Below are positions 50,025 to 60,760 of a DNA stretch of 64,000 nucleotides, in pieces. The notes beneath the pieces are model-generated. The model was not told where the DNA came from and made no database searches. It worked only from the letters and a program-made list of their open reading frames with translations. The DNA is from Rhizoctonia solani (lineage: Eukaryota > Basidiomycota > Agaricomycetes > Cantharellales > Ceratobasidiaceae), in the NCBI RefSeq assembly GCF_016906535.1, contig NC_057383.1, forward strand, positions 1,054,001-1,118,000, given 5' to 3'. The position numbers and the translations under genes were made by a program. Within the stretch, counting starts at the first letter, position 1. Each line of letters opens with the position of its first letter.

Positions 50025-52192
50025 ATGTCCACCAGACTTTCATTTGTCGATCTGCTTATATTCTCCGCCCCCGAAGGAGAGTCCCCCTTTGCCTATGCTG
50101 CAAACTACATCGTGCACTTGCTGCCAGAAAAGGTTAGCTAATAAAGGCCACAACTCCTTTAAACCGCTCACAAACCTCCCATAGCCCGACTGGTATTTCA
50201 AACAAATCATTGCGACGGGAGTGCTGAACGCAGTGTTAGCCGATTAATTTCCACATCTCATCCAAGTTTAAACCCCCTTCACAGGAGCTTTGTTCTTACG
50301 CTTGTATCGTTCATCATCGTCGCTCGGAGACGGAAGCTGGCAAATGAAATGGGGTCCTTGTGGTTTTTTCGGACTCGCTATGGCCATCCGTGTAAGCTGG
50401 TTGCATATTATCTGCCTTGAGATGCTAAATATCCTTTAGCACGCATTCCATACATTATGCCCAATCCGCTTACCATGTTTTTAGTATGGAACGCTATTTT
50501 TTCAAGTGAGAATATTATTCTAAAATGTCCGGATTGTCTTAACCACCTATCACAATTCCACATCGACCCTTGCAGTATTGATGCAACCATACACCTGGCT
50601 TGTAAGTCTGAGCAATCCACTGGACCGAATGCGGAGTCTCATCAAACTTTCAGAACTACTTTGCATGGAAATATCCTTCCCGAGCGGTTACAAGCAAAGT
50701 ATACTTTTGGGTGAGTCATGGAGTTATGCTGGATGTTTGGGTCAATATAGGAGTTGATGGACTAATTATGTGATAGTATGGGTTCGTCTTCATCTTTGAT
50801 GGTGCCGGAATGTGGATGTCGGCATTTGGAACTCTGTGAGCACAAGCCAGCCTCCCGGCCATATCGCAACTCACCCAACTCTAGGTACGCGACTCTGCTG
50901 CCCCGCGTGCTATTGGGTTCGGAGCGCAAGGTTACTTTCTTACTTCATCCCAGTAAGTCGCGATTCGCCGATTCGAGCCACGCGCTGCTGATAGACCATC
51001 CAAGTCCTCTTGAACTTTATGTGTTTCGCAATGCCTGCTCTCCTGACCGTCACCCAGCTCATCACGGCATCGCTCTCTCAAGCTGCATGGAGCAAGGCCG
51101 TCAACCTGCAGTTTGATCTCATCGAGGATCTCTGGACTTTGTCTGGTCAATGGCTAGCAACCAATGGCGAGACCGTCGATCCAAGCCTTCGCCAGCAAGT
51201 CAGTGTAGAAGGGAACACTTTGATAAGCGCATTTGTGGATTCACGAAGCGCATTTGTCAGGAACGCTTGGGCAGCAGCAGCATGGTATGTACATTTAGAC
51301 ATATACCGCTCTCCTCGATATCACGCGGCTTGACATTCCGCGTTATTCCACCCAAGGTACTTCTTGTGTATGCTCTTGTTCTCTCCGACGGCTATATGGC
51401 TTCTCGTCACGCTCAAACGCGCTGCGGGACACCTTGCCCAAAGCTCTCGATCAGGCTCTACTCAGAATCATCGGTCTCTCGGGCCAGACGCTGGTTCATT
51501 TCCACAACGAGTTGGACCGCCTGTTACTCAGCCAAACACCACCCGAGAGCAAAGCAAACAGAAAAAGGCACTTCGGCGCGCATATGGTTGGGGGCTCATG
51601 CATATTTTCTCACCTAGAGGCTGATATTCTTGTGGTAGTTACGGCGGCACTACAGTTTATAGCAACGTTTGTGTGTCTGATGGTGGCGTTGGATCCTTTA
51701 TCTGGGTGTCCATCGATATAGACCGAGTGGCGACCAAGTGAGTAGTTTTGATTATAACGTGGAAAATTAAAAGTCATTATTGTATCAGCCCTGTCGCCCA
51801 CGCCGTTGCAATATTGATCAGCGACTGGATATTGGCCGTTGTTGGGACTATTATCAATATCCTAATCATCGTGAGTTGCATGATCCACGACCACAGTACC
51901 TACTCACCAAGTTTCACAGATTCGCATGTCTTCTCAGGTAGAAGCAGCCGGATCTCACCAAGAGTCACAGCATACTCGACTACGTTCGCTATCCAACGCG
52001 CATACGATGATGAACAGACCCACCTCTCCTTCTCACTCTGACCTCGAAATCGAAAAGCCCATTCCACTACATACGATTTCCACGCACCAGAACTTCTCTG
52101 ACCTTGAGTTTGGATCGAGCTACAAGGCGCCATTGTCGAGTAATGGTGGGCACTCGTGCAAAGTCGTTGGGTACAGTCACAACCGGATTTGA
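50025..52192 (+). CDS. Seven-transmembrane-helix protein, unknown function
   Basis: Start MSTRLSFVDLLIFSAP. Exon joins give seven hydrophobic segments: SFVLTLVSFIIVA, PLTMFLVWNAIFSSIL, YGFVFIFDGAGMWMSAFG, IQVLLNFMCFAMPALLTVT, YFLCMLLFSPTAIWLLVTL, DILVVVTAALQFIATFV and VAHAVAILISDWILAVVGTI. A Ser/Thr-rich C-terminal tail (PTSPSHSDLEIEKPIPLHT) follows. Between helices 4 and 5 lies an amphipathic loop (QFDLIEDLWTLSGQWLA), and between 5 and 6 a basic cytosolic stretch (EQSKQKKALRRAYG). The layout is receptor-like but I recognise no GPCR motif. One-base breaks lie at the T-run 51605-51608 and near 51720. Confidence 0.78.
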
Positions 52193-52596
52193 TGGCTGGA
52201 ATTCATTTGGGATTTTTTATCTTCTCATGCTTACAGCTTTTTTCGCATTTTTGCTTGGGGTCAATGGAATGTGTTCTCTATCTTTACTTATCTTCTGGAC
52301 AATTTGTACTCTACCCGCATCAAAATTCATTGTAAAAGCGTTGCACGCGTTGTTATGGCGTGCTCGCGCGGATATATGCATATCGAATTGTTTGTTTAGC
52401 GCGGAGCTCAAGAGAGATCAGCTGTACCTGGGAGTTTCCGAAAAATCACGATTATTGCAAAGTCCGCTCTCTCTCTCCAGAATCCGGATCCGTCCTGTCA
52501 ACTCGCGACGTCGGTCGCTAAAACCATCGTATCGGCCAAGTCACCATACTATATATCTATCGTCGATTTCACAACCCCGCCGCGGATCGACTTGAT
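52193..52596. other. Spacer before methyltransferase gene
   Basis: About 400 bases, T-rich first half. The 163-codon frame covering it has no marks and overlaps the 7-TM coding end, so I treat it as a shadow. Confidence 0.45.
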
Positions 52597-53744
52597 ATGG
52601 GTGACCCGAATTTCCCATTCAATCTCTCGATCCGGCCTTCTCACCATCCGACTCGAAATTCCAAAACGAATTTGAACTTTGACCAAGAGTCGGGGATAGA
52701 AATTTATGGGATAGCAGGTAGAGTCTGGCAAGTTTGAGAATAACAAGGTTAATTAGATGGCAGCAGCCTAATTGCAAATTTTCTTTATCGACAGGGAAGC
52801 AGCGTATGCATTGGCGACATATACGACCCCACCAACAGAGGGGCCTCATATCGATTTGAGCGGTGACTTAATTGGTCATAGTACTAGCACTAGTAGCATC
52901 GAATTCGATCCGCCTTGCTCCTTGTTTCGCGCGGATACAAACCTAACCGTCGTCGAGGTCGGCAGCGGAACAGGGTACGGGGGGATACATCTAGCTCAGC
53001 AATTGAGCCTATTTCGCCGGCGCCACGATGTGCATACGGGTTTGTCGGTACAAGATACAGTTATCCTGACTGACCTTCCGAGTGTCGTGCCTCTGTTGTA
53101 TAAGGGACTGGAAGAGCATACAGGAGCATTTGGGCAAGTACAGGTCCAGGCACAAGCGCTTGCTTGGGGAGACGTTGGCCATGCTAAGGAGTTGGCTCGG
53201 ATATTGGGCGAATTGGGGAGGTCAGTTACTCATGTACTGTGCAGTGACTTGGTAAGTCCCAGACCTAGATAGGGACAAATATTGATTCCTGTAGGTCTAC
53301 TTTCCGTTTTTATATCCCCCTCTATTGAGAACTTTATTGGCGCTTACTTCGCCTCCATTCTGCCGTGATTCGAGTCCCGAAATTATCATTGGATGTAGGT
53401 AGAACCCACTTCGACATCAATTCGATGCAGCCTTTAACACGATTCCAGACAGAATTCGAAGTTTGGCCAAGGAATCACCATTTTGGCAAGTTTTTGGGAC
53501 ATGGTTTACATTCGAAGCGGTGCTAGCTAGGCACAAAATCAACGACAAGGGGCGGGGGGACTGGGCTCGGTTCGGGCACAACGGCGATGCACTGGTTTTC
53601 GTTGCGACCCGCCGACCGGAGTCCTTGGGGTGGGAGGTTCCTGTGCTCGACGGGCAATTAATGAACGGTTATGGTCCAACACCACCCATGCTCGATGATA
53701 CGTTTGAAAGCCTCCTGATGTTCGGAATCGCGGACGATGTGTAG
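52597..53744 (+). CDS. Family-16 protein-lysine methyltransferase (METTL21-like)
   Basis: Four exons (52597-52727, 52795-53251, 53295-53398, 53453-53744) total 984 nt, an intact 327-residue protein. Marks: IYGIAGRVWEAAYALATY (cap region), SAM-binding motif I VVEVGSGTGYGG, TVILTDLPSVVPLL, the post-I motif VLCSDLVYFPFLYPPLL and IRSLAKESPFWQVF. Methyltransf_16 enzymes modify lysines of chaperones, elongation factors and similar targets; the exact substrate is not readable. The first intron (52728-52794) is GC-AG. Its stop lies 58 bases from the stop of the Myb gene on the other strand. Confidence 0.87.
52728..52794 (+). other. GC-AG intron in methyltransferase gene
   Basis: Exon ends GTCTG and the intron starts GCAAGTTTG and ends ATCGACAG, 67 nt, phase 2. 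It joins GRV-W-EAAYALA, as the family requires. Neither nearby GT (GTAGAG, GTCTGG) gives the right frame. Confidence 0.85.
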
Positions 53745-53802
53745 CATAACTAGCAGCTAAAGAAATGTGATCTTATGGGCATAATTTCCTAGTTGCGCAC
53801 GT

Positions 53803-55215
53803 TTATCGACGACGTCCGGACTTTGTGTACTGGGGCCCGGTCTTTGGTTTGCCTCTTGTTGAGGAGTTTCTGGAGCGTACGCTAGGAGGCGCGTCCATGG
53901 CTTGCGTGGCCTTGCTTCCGCCTCGCCCGCCACCTCCCATGTCAGCAGAATTTACAGTGACTCCAAGTTTCTTCATCTTCTCGTAGTACTTTTGAACGCG
54001 TGAAGCAACCTGGCGCGGAGTACGAGTGCCGCCCATGGCCTCGGATATTCTGACCCACCTAAAGAGTGGTTAAGACACTTAGGCACAACTCACTGGTCGA
54101 TCATTAATGCGTACCTGAATTTGACGGTGCTTGGAATTTCGACCAATAACCTCTCCAAAGTATGCTGCTCGGCTAAAGACCAGTTTTGTTTGAACGTTGA
54201 ATGAGATTGCTCTTCGCTTGCGAGAGCCTCCATCACAGATCCTTCTGTCTCTTCAATAATCGGAGAGTCTCGACCCGGTTGGGTTGGTGAAGGTACTGCA
54301 TTTCGGCTCCTAGGGCTAGTAGCCCTGGGTGATTCATGCAGTGCTTGGGTAACTTCATCGGCGGTTTTGGGAACCCGTGGCTGTGATTGCGAATGAACGT
54401 GGTTTGTGAATACTCTGACTGGAGGCTTTGTAGAATTTCGACTGCTGGCGCCAGAGCTAGGTGTCGGCGGGGGCCCAAGCTCCTGGGGTTGAGTTCCTGC
54501 CAAAGCTGAAGTCTGTACATTGATATTGTTGCAAGACTCCGCAAAACGTGGAAGTCGTAGGCCGCTGGAGAAATTTGCCACTGGAGCACGAGAAGCAGAG
54601 GTGAGTCGCCTGCGCTTCTTATCCCTCTCTTCAGCGTCCCGGCTGTTGTCCAAGAGTTCTGCTGGGAGAGGAGGAGCTGACGCAAGTCCTTGGCGGAACT
54701 CGGAAATATGAGCCCTCATCTTATCAACGCGAGAAGTGCCGGCCTTGGGTGGGAGCGTACGAGTAACAGGTTGGAAATCTATACCTTCTCAGCTTGATGA
54801 TAGTTAGACGAATCCAGCAAAGCTTACCATTGGGTCCAAATAACGTCCAATCTAATCGAGGAATATTTGTATCAAGTTCGGAACCAATGTTTGAAAACTT
54901 CAAGGATTCGTGCTCCTATTGTACTTAATTAGCTCCGAACCAGGACCACCACAAACTTTCGCTCACCCCTCCCATGATGCCTTCAATACGACGACTGGAT
55001 GGACAACAGCCTGAATCTTTAATTCTTCCAGTGCTTTGATGTCATCTTGTACTCTACCCAACGCGCTACGTTGACTTTGTATGAATTCGTCTAGATCAGC
55101 AATGCTGACAGGCCAAGAAGAATAAGTAAAGCCATCAGGATGCGGAGTATATGGCTCACGAGATATCTATATTCGAGAGATTCGCTACATTATCGTCTTC
55201 TATTATCGGTTCCAT
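53803..55215 (-). CDS. Myb/SANT-domain nuclear protein (ZZZ3-like)
   Basis: Start MEPIIEDDNVANL at 55215. Then comes the helical segment SIADLDEFIQSQRSALGRVQ, a segment IPRLDWTLFGPN, a long disordered Ser/Pro region with a basic patch (KKRRRLTSASR), and a C-terminal Myb/SANT domain NWSLAEQHTLERLLVEIP joined by intron to WVRISEAMGGTRTPRQVASR and VQKYYEKMKKLGV. The Trp-spaced helices and the RTPRQVASRVQKYF-like helix resemble ZZZ3-type SANT domains linked to chromatin complexes; that role is inference. Introns are GT-AG. One break lies in the C-run 54966-54969 at an exon end (WEG to EHESLKF). Confidence 0.8.
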
Positions 55216-55398
55216 TGCCCGTGCACCATAACCATACCAGAACACATTCGAAAAGAGAGGAGGTGGTTGTAAACGAATGTGGTTGAAATTAGAAATCAAA
55301 AAATGTTTGGATTAACGTTCTGACTAAGCAAGGTTTGATTTACAGATCATCACTTTGTACAACCACCTGTCTCTTAGCATCTTTTTTTATCTTCGGGC
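55216..55398. promoter_or_regulatory. Short bidirectional promoter, Myb gene / PBDC1
   Basis: 183 bases between divergent start codons. It contains a poly-T stretch just before the PBDC1 start. No motif assigned. Confidence 0.55.
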
Positions 55399-56312
55399 AT
55401 GTCCACCAAATTTGACGCAGAGAAAGCCGAGAATCTTGAGGAAGTAAGCTGCTCGTGTCCTTTGAGAATCGTCTGATTGAATTCAATATCCAGATCGAAA
55501 AACAGTTTGTCTTCTGCCGGCGTGTGGTATTATGAGCACTGACTGGCGATCAGGTTTGCAGTGAAGGCCGTCGGGCATGCTCAGGTGAGCAAGATCTTGT
55601 TATTTGGCGACTCAACACTTACTAAAGTGATTGGCTCAGACTTATTGGCAACTCTTAGAGGCTGTACCTCCAGTTGCCCTCAAGCTCACCAAGTGCGTTC
55701 CTATCTAGCCAGTGCATCCAGTTTCGCTTAAATACGACCGATCGTTTAAACCTAAAGAATGGATGATGAGATATACAACGACTTTATAGAGCAGTTCCCA
55801 GAATACAAGCAAGATCCTTCGAAGATTGAAATCATTGATGAAGATGAGTTGAAATCAAAGGATAACAAGCCACGATGGCACAAATTTATGACCGCGTGAG
55901 TTGAAATACTCGTAGTGTTTCGACTACCTGACGTTTCCCTAGGTATGACAAAAAGATTCAGGATTATACTTTTGGTTCCTTGCTTAGGAGAAACGCCAAG
56001 GATGATTATACAGAGCAAAACACTATGTTTGGTGAGCACTCTCACCGTTACCTTTTTGATATTATAAACTTAACGGTCGCTGTTTTAGTGCCCAGAATGC
56101 AGGTAAGTGTTTGTAAGGCAAGTCACCTCCAAGAAGCTAACAGTCTCCTCTTGTTTGCAAGTTTTACGTGTTCGAAGTGAGTTGAAGGACACCAAAGACA
56201 AGTAAGGTGTATTGACATGATGCACAGATTGCCCGAAACAGGCTGGGGATGAACATCATGTGCATAACAACGCCAAGTCTTCCAAGTGAATATAGATGTC
56301 AATTATACTAGG
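55399..56312 (+). CDS. PBDC1: PBDC1 family protein (yeast YPL225W-like)
   Basis: Start MSTKFDAEKAENLEE; short exons join to IEKQ, FAVKAVGHAQTYWQLLEAV, LKLTKMDDEIYNDFIEQF, IDEDELKSKDNKPRWHKF, DYTFGSLLRRNAKDDYTEQ, FVPRMQFYVFE and IARNRLG. These match the PBDC1 family along its whole length (about 150 residues). The yeast member acts as a chaperone for newly made eEF1A. Introns are 45-70 nt GT-AG. At the end, the G-run 56246-56249 may lack one base: the raw frame stops at 56312, while one more base gives a Lys/His-rich end stopping at 56290. Confidence 0.9.
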
Positions 56313-56734
56313 GATCGAACTTGGTTTGATATCGCATAGCCTCAGTCTACAGGGAATATTTTGGCACCAAGCTCCTATTGGCCCCAGTGATTTAGCTATT
56401 TTAGGGTCATCCGACTGACAACAGCCAATTAATCGAGAAAGCTTGTTAAGTAATTGGTGATGATAACCTCCATCGGGCTAGTGAGAACGTCCCGGTAATT
56501 CTTTGGCTAAATCGGTTACCATGTGATGGTTTGGACGAAATGGCTCCTTGTCAATTACGGCCTGCCCTTTGCATTGAAGACTTCCATTGGTGATGGGTGA
56601 ATCTACGTCAGCACTTCTTGACTTGCGCCAAAGTTCTTCACAAGTGCCAGCAAAACGATAAATTTGATACTACCGGCCCGCCGTGTTATAAAATGACCAC
56701 ATAGTTGGTCGTTAATCAATTCAAAGAATCCGAT
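56313..56734. other. Spacer before SGNH esterase genes
   Basis: About 420 bases, no gene seen; a TATA-like run (TTATAAAATGACC) at about 56684-56696, some 40 bases before the start codon. Confidence 0.5.
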
Positions 56735-57882
56735 ATGCGCGCATTCACATCCTTTGGTTCACTCCTTGCAATCGCCTCCGTCGCATCCGCTGCTCCAGGT
56801 GGGTCCTCTTGTTCGTGTCTTATCCTCACCAACTGACTCCGAGCTCCTAGGCGTCCTTTTGGTTGGAGACAGTACCGTTACTGACGGCGCAGGATGGGGC
56901 AAAGGCTTTGTGGGTCTCGCATTTAAATTTGTAAAATATCTTCTCCAACCGCATATCATAGTGCGCCGACACCAAGGGTCTCGCAAGATGCACCAATCTT
57001 GCTGTTAGTGGGGTACGTTTGTATCTGTAGTTAATAGTTCAAGCTCTTATTAATTTATGCTCTTAGACTACTACGGTTTCATGGCCTGGTCATTCAACCG
57101 AGTACCAAGGGATGCTGACTGGGTGCAAAACAGCCAATACTTTCGCTTTTGTCCAGGTGAAGTGAACGCTTGACAACGGTAATTAATTGAACTAATTTTT
57201 TTTATAAAAAGTTTTCTCATAACGATCGTCTGTCTCTCTTATTATATATTCTTTGGGCTTATCATAACACTATTGGATTGTAGAAAAAGTCATGACTGCT
57301 ACGAGTTTGCTACCAACCTAGAAAAGCTCACAAACACCATCAAGGTTCATATTTCAAATAACTTTCCGAGCATCTACTTAAATTAATCTTAGAATGCTGG
57401 TTGCACGCCCATCTTGATAACCCCCTTGGCTCGAAGAGTATTCTCAAGCTCTCATACTACTACCGACATCCTCGGACCCTATGCTGAACAAACAATCGCG
57501 TGGCAAAAAACTTAGCCTTCCGGTAAGATAACTTCGTCTGGAGTACTTGGCGAGGCCCTAAGGATGCCTTTAGGTCCTTCCTCTTCTTGCCGATAGCCTT
57601 GCATACATCCAGAAACTGGGAAAAGCTGACTCAATGAAGTATGTGAAATATAGTATTATCGAATATTTGCTAATAGATTACTGACAGGTTCAACCTTGAT
57701 TATGACACTACAAACAAGGATACCACTCACTTGAACACGTAAGTCATACAGAGCGACATGACAACCTGGCTACTAAACTCGATTGATAGGTTGGGTTCGT
57801 TATACTTTGGGCGTATCGTCGCTGATGAGGTTACTTCCAAAGTCCCGCATTGACTCCGTACATAACTGCAAATACTACTTAA
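56735..57882 (+). CDS. Secreted SGNH/GDSL esterase, rhamnogalacturonan acetylesterase-like (copy 1)
   Basis: A signal peptide (MRAFTSFGSLLAIASVASA) is followed by block I VLLVGDSTVTDGAGWG with the catalytic Ser. Next come CADTKGLARCTNLAVSG, FAFVQFSHND (block III Asn/Asp), KSHDCYEFATNLEKL and ARRVFSSSHTTTDILGPYAEQ. The Asp-His block NKDTTHLNT precedes GRIVADEV. The family (CE12-like) removes acetyl groups from pectin rhamnogalacturonan. Introns sit at the same places as in the next gene. One-base breaks occur near 57498, in the A-run near 57508, and at 57848-57850, where the raw stop is 57853 and the likely one 57882. Confidence 0.8.
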
Positions 57883-58224
57883 GCGCAAAGATTGCGGCAG
57901 GCACATTGTAGATATTAATAAACCTGTACAAGTAGTCGAAGCCAAATGACCATCATGTCGGTCATCACATGACCTTCTATCGGGAAGAAACGTATCACAT
58001 CCTCGGACTGTCGAACGTATTAATTTACAGCCTGGGAGTGAAGAAGGCAGCAAAACAATCATATTTGGGCATTTCGGCCGGGAAGTAGCAGGTCTTCGCG
58101 GGATTCTCGATACCATAATCCATCGTCTTCCATTAATGCGGGCCGGAAGAACTTGATTTTCAACCCCCCGGGGATATAAGATGGGACTGGCTCGGAAATA
58201 CAAGACTATAGCTGTCTCTCTACA
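57883..58224. other. Spacer between tandem esterases
   Basis: About 340 bases. The frame on the minus strand over this region has no marks. A TATA-like word (GGGATATAAGATGG) at about 58171 precedes the next start. Confidence 0.5.
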
Positions 58225-59392
58225 ATGTTTCAAGGTGCTTGGGTTGGCCTCGTTGCAGTTGCTGCAGTTGCTGGAGCTGTTCCTCATCCCAAGGTTGCTC
58301 CAAGTAGGTTAAGTTGTAATAATGACTTATTCCTTAAGCTTATATTATTTTTCTTTAGGTATTCTGACCATTGGAGATTCGACTGTGACCAGCGACGCAG
58401 GATGGGGGGCTGGTTTCGTAGGTAGACTGATGTGCACTGTGTCACGTGACTTGACGGTACGTAGTGCGAAGATACCAAGGGCCTGGCAAACTGCACCAAT
58501 CTCTCAGTCAGCGGAGTAAGTAATACTAGGAGTTACCTTTGAAGAGCCCGCTGATAAAATTGAATGTAATAAGCGAACGACCATCTCCTGGCAAGCAGAA
58601 CCAGAGTATCAAACGATGCTGACAAGCTGTAAGACCCCAGAAACCTGGGCAACGTATGTTCATCATATTTCCATCATGTATGCGTACTAACAACCAAATA
58701 AAAAAGCATCCAATTTGGACACAATGATCGGATGAGTCTTCGAATCTTATCTATCTCTCAGAACTAACATAACCCAAAAATACAGAAAAAGTCATGAACA
58801 CGTCGTACTTTGCACAAAACCTCGAATCGCTTACTCTCAAGATCCAGAATGCGGGGTGCAAACCTATATTGGTCACATCCCTTGCGAGAAGGGTGTTTAC
58901 TAGCGAGCATGTGACATCAGATATTCTTGGGCCATACTCGAACGAGACCATCAATGTTGCTGCCAAATTGAAACTACCAGTATGTACTATCTTGTACGTA
59001 AATGCTCTACGTGCTCATATTTTAGCAGATACTGCCTCTATTGAATGATAGCCTAACCTACATTGCGAAGTTGGGCAAGGCACAATCCATGCTCTTCAAC
59101 TGGGATTCCGATTCGACCAATAAAGGTATGCCTTTACTGAATTCGGGTTGAACAGTGAAATAATTTGTATTTCTAAAGATACCACTCACTTGAACTCGTA
59201 AGTCACTCTCAAATCACTCATCTATTTGTACAGTACTAATGCACAAATCTACAGCTGGGATGGAAATACTTTGGCAGGATCGTAGCCGATGAGGTTCACG
59301 CTCTTGTTCCGCAACTCAGTGGTTACATTGTACCTGACCCGGCTTTGTCGGATGCCATTGCGAGCGGAACTATCCTCCCTCAAGATCTTTGA
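58225..59392 (+). CDS. Secreted SGNH/GDSL esterase, rhamnogalacturonan acetylesterase-like (copy 2)
   Basis: Signal peptide MFQGAWVGLVAVAAVAGAV, then ILTIGDSTVTSDAGWGAGF (catalytic Ser block), CEDTKGLANCTNLSVSG, IQFGHNDRM, NLESLTLKIQNAGCKPIL, ARRVFTSEHVTSDILGPY and NKDTTHLNS with the Asp-His pair. It ends YIVPDPALSDAI...PQDL and stops at 59392. Exon joins match copy 1, showing tandem duplication. At the last join (about 59254) one base appears missing before LGWKYFGRIVADEV. Likely acts on acetylated pectin outside the cell. Confidence 0.83.
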
Positions 59393-60760
59393 TCTCACAA
59401 TGAGAGCTGAGGCTTGCTGCTGTGTGCCATCGAACTTGCAAATGAAATCCTAGATGGATGCTATGTGTTCTGGTAGCGTGTTCCCATAGCTATGCCCGAA
59501 TAAGAGTACGAATGGCACGACTGGAGCCAACTCCACCGTCATCCCACTACTATCAGGTCCATGTAATCCCAATGCGAGTTTAAAAAGTCTCATCCGATCG
59601 TTGAAGCCACCCCTTGAATTCTCTCTGGCCTACATGTATACCACAAGCATCTTTAGGTTGTAAATCATAGTGTAAGTTTCAATCAATCCCTTGCGCTCGA
59701 AAGCGTGACTTTTTGGGCTCGTTTGTACGATAAATGGAGCTGAAGCGGGGTCTGAAACTTAGTATCCGAAACAACAGTTTAACTGTAAACTGCCCAGTAA
59801 TAAGTAGTTAACCATTTCACCAGTGGCGAGCCATCATCTGAATAATACCATCCTCTGGGTCATTTTATACTAGAAGCGGTCCGCCCGGGAGCCACCGACC
59901 TTGTTTCGCTCTACAACGATACAGTAAGTGATACTGCTTCAACACAAAATTGTATACAGTCAATATACAGTCGGTATACAATTAATATAAAATAAGAGCC
60001 CACAAGCGTACCCTCGAATACATGCGTCAGCGTCCATGTGGATCCCACGACCAATTACGGTTGGAGATTGTGCCGACTGTGGTGACCAAAGGGAATAGTA
60101 CCGTTACTGAATGATCTGTCACAATATCGGAGTTATTGGCCTCAATCAAACCATTGGTACCAGGAAGTATTAAAAGGGACTATCCGATGACACATAAAAC
60201 GCTAGTGGAGGCATTTTGCCGTACACGAAGTAGTTGTTTATATCGTTCGTCATGCATACTGTTTTGTTTGTTTGTTTGCTTGTTGTTGTTGTTTTTTTTT
60301 AAAAAAAATAACAACCTTGGATTCACACAAAGCTTTGGGACATGCCCTGTCGTACGCGTGGCTACTTGTGCAGATGTACGCGGGCAGATAAGTGATGACA
60401 AGAGACCAAGAGAGAAGGAAAATTTGTGTGTATGCGAAAAATCTAGTGGGCACCATACTTACTGGGCGCGACCTTGCAGAAGCAAGGTGATATGGTGCTC
60501 GTAGGGTAGTGATGGCTTTCGTCGTGTCGAATCATGTCACGATATTTACGGCTTGACCTAATGCTTTCACCCGGATACAATGTGTTGTTTCGGTTTTTGT
60601 ATGTGACACCTGATTGAATCACAAGATACCGATACCAACCACAAGATGAACATGTGGCTACCATTTGATTGAGTGCACCGCCTCATCAAGCAAACTCACC
60701 TGACCGACCTCACCAAACTGCTTTAGGGTTACCATAAAAAGGTTGGCTTACTCACAGGAA
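59393..60760. other. Intergenic region with microsatellite
   Basis: 1.4 kb without a supported gene. Open frames at 60136-60664 on both strands are driven by low-complexity T/A runs. A GT-rich microsatellite lies at 60261-60308. Confidence 0.55.
60261..60308. repeat. TTTG/TTG microsatellite with adjoining T and A runs
   Basis: TTTG repeats pass into TTG repeats, then a run of T followed directly by a run of A (centre near 60300), which could fold as a short hairpin. It has no link to a gene that I can see. Confidence 0.8.

Noticed and set aside
55142..55196. Readable stretch REPYTPHPDGFTYSSWP in the Myb gene
   Set aside because: It falls exactly in a 55-nt segment with a GTGAGC donor and TGTCAG acceptor; removing it keeps the frame, while keeping it requires a shift.
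60136..60664. Open frames on both strands around the microsatellite
   Set aside because: They depend on T/A and TTG runs and show no protein-like composition.
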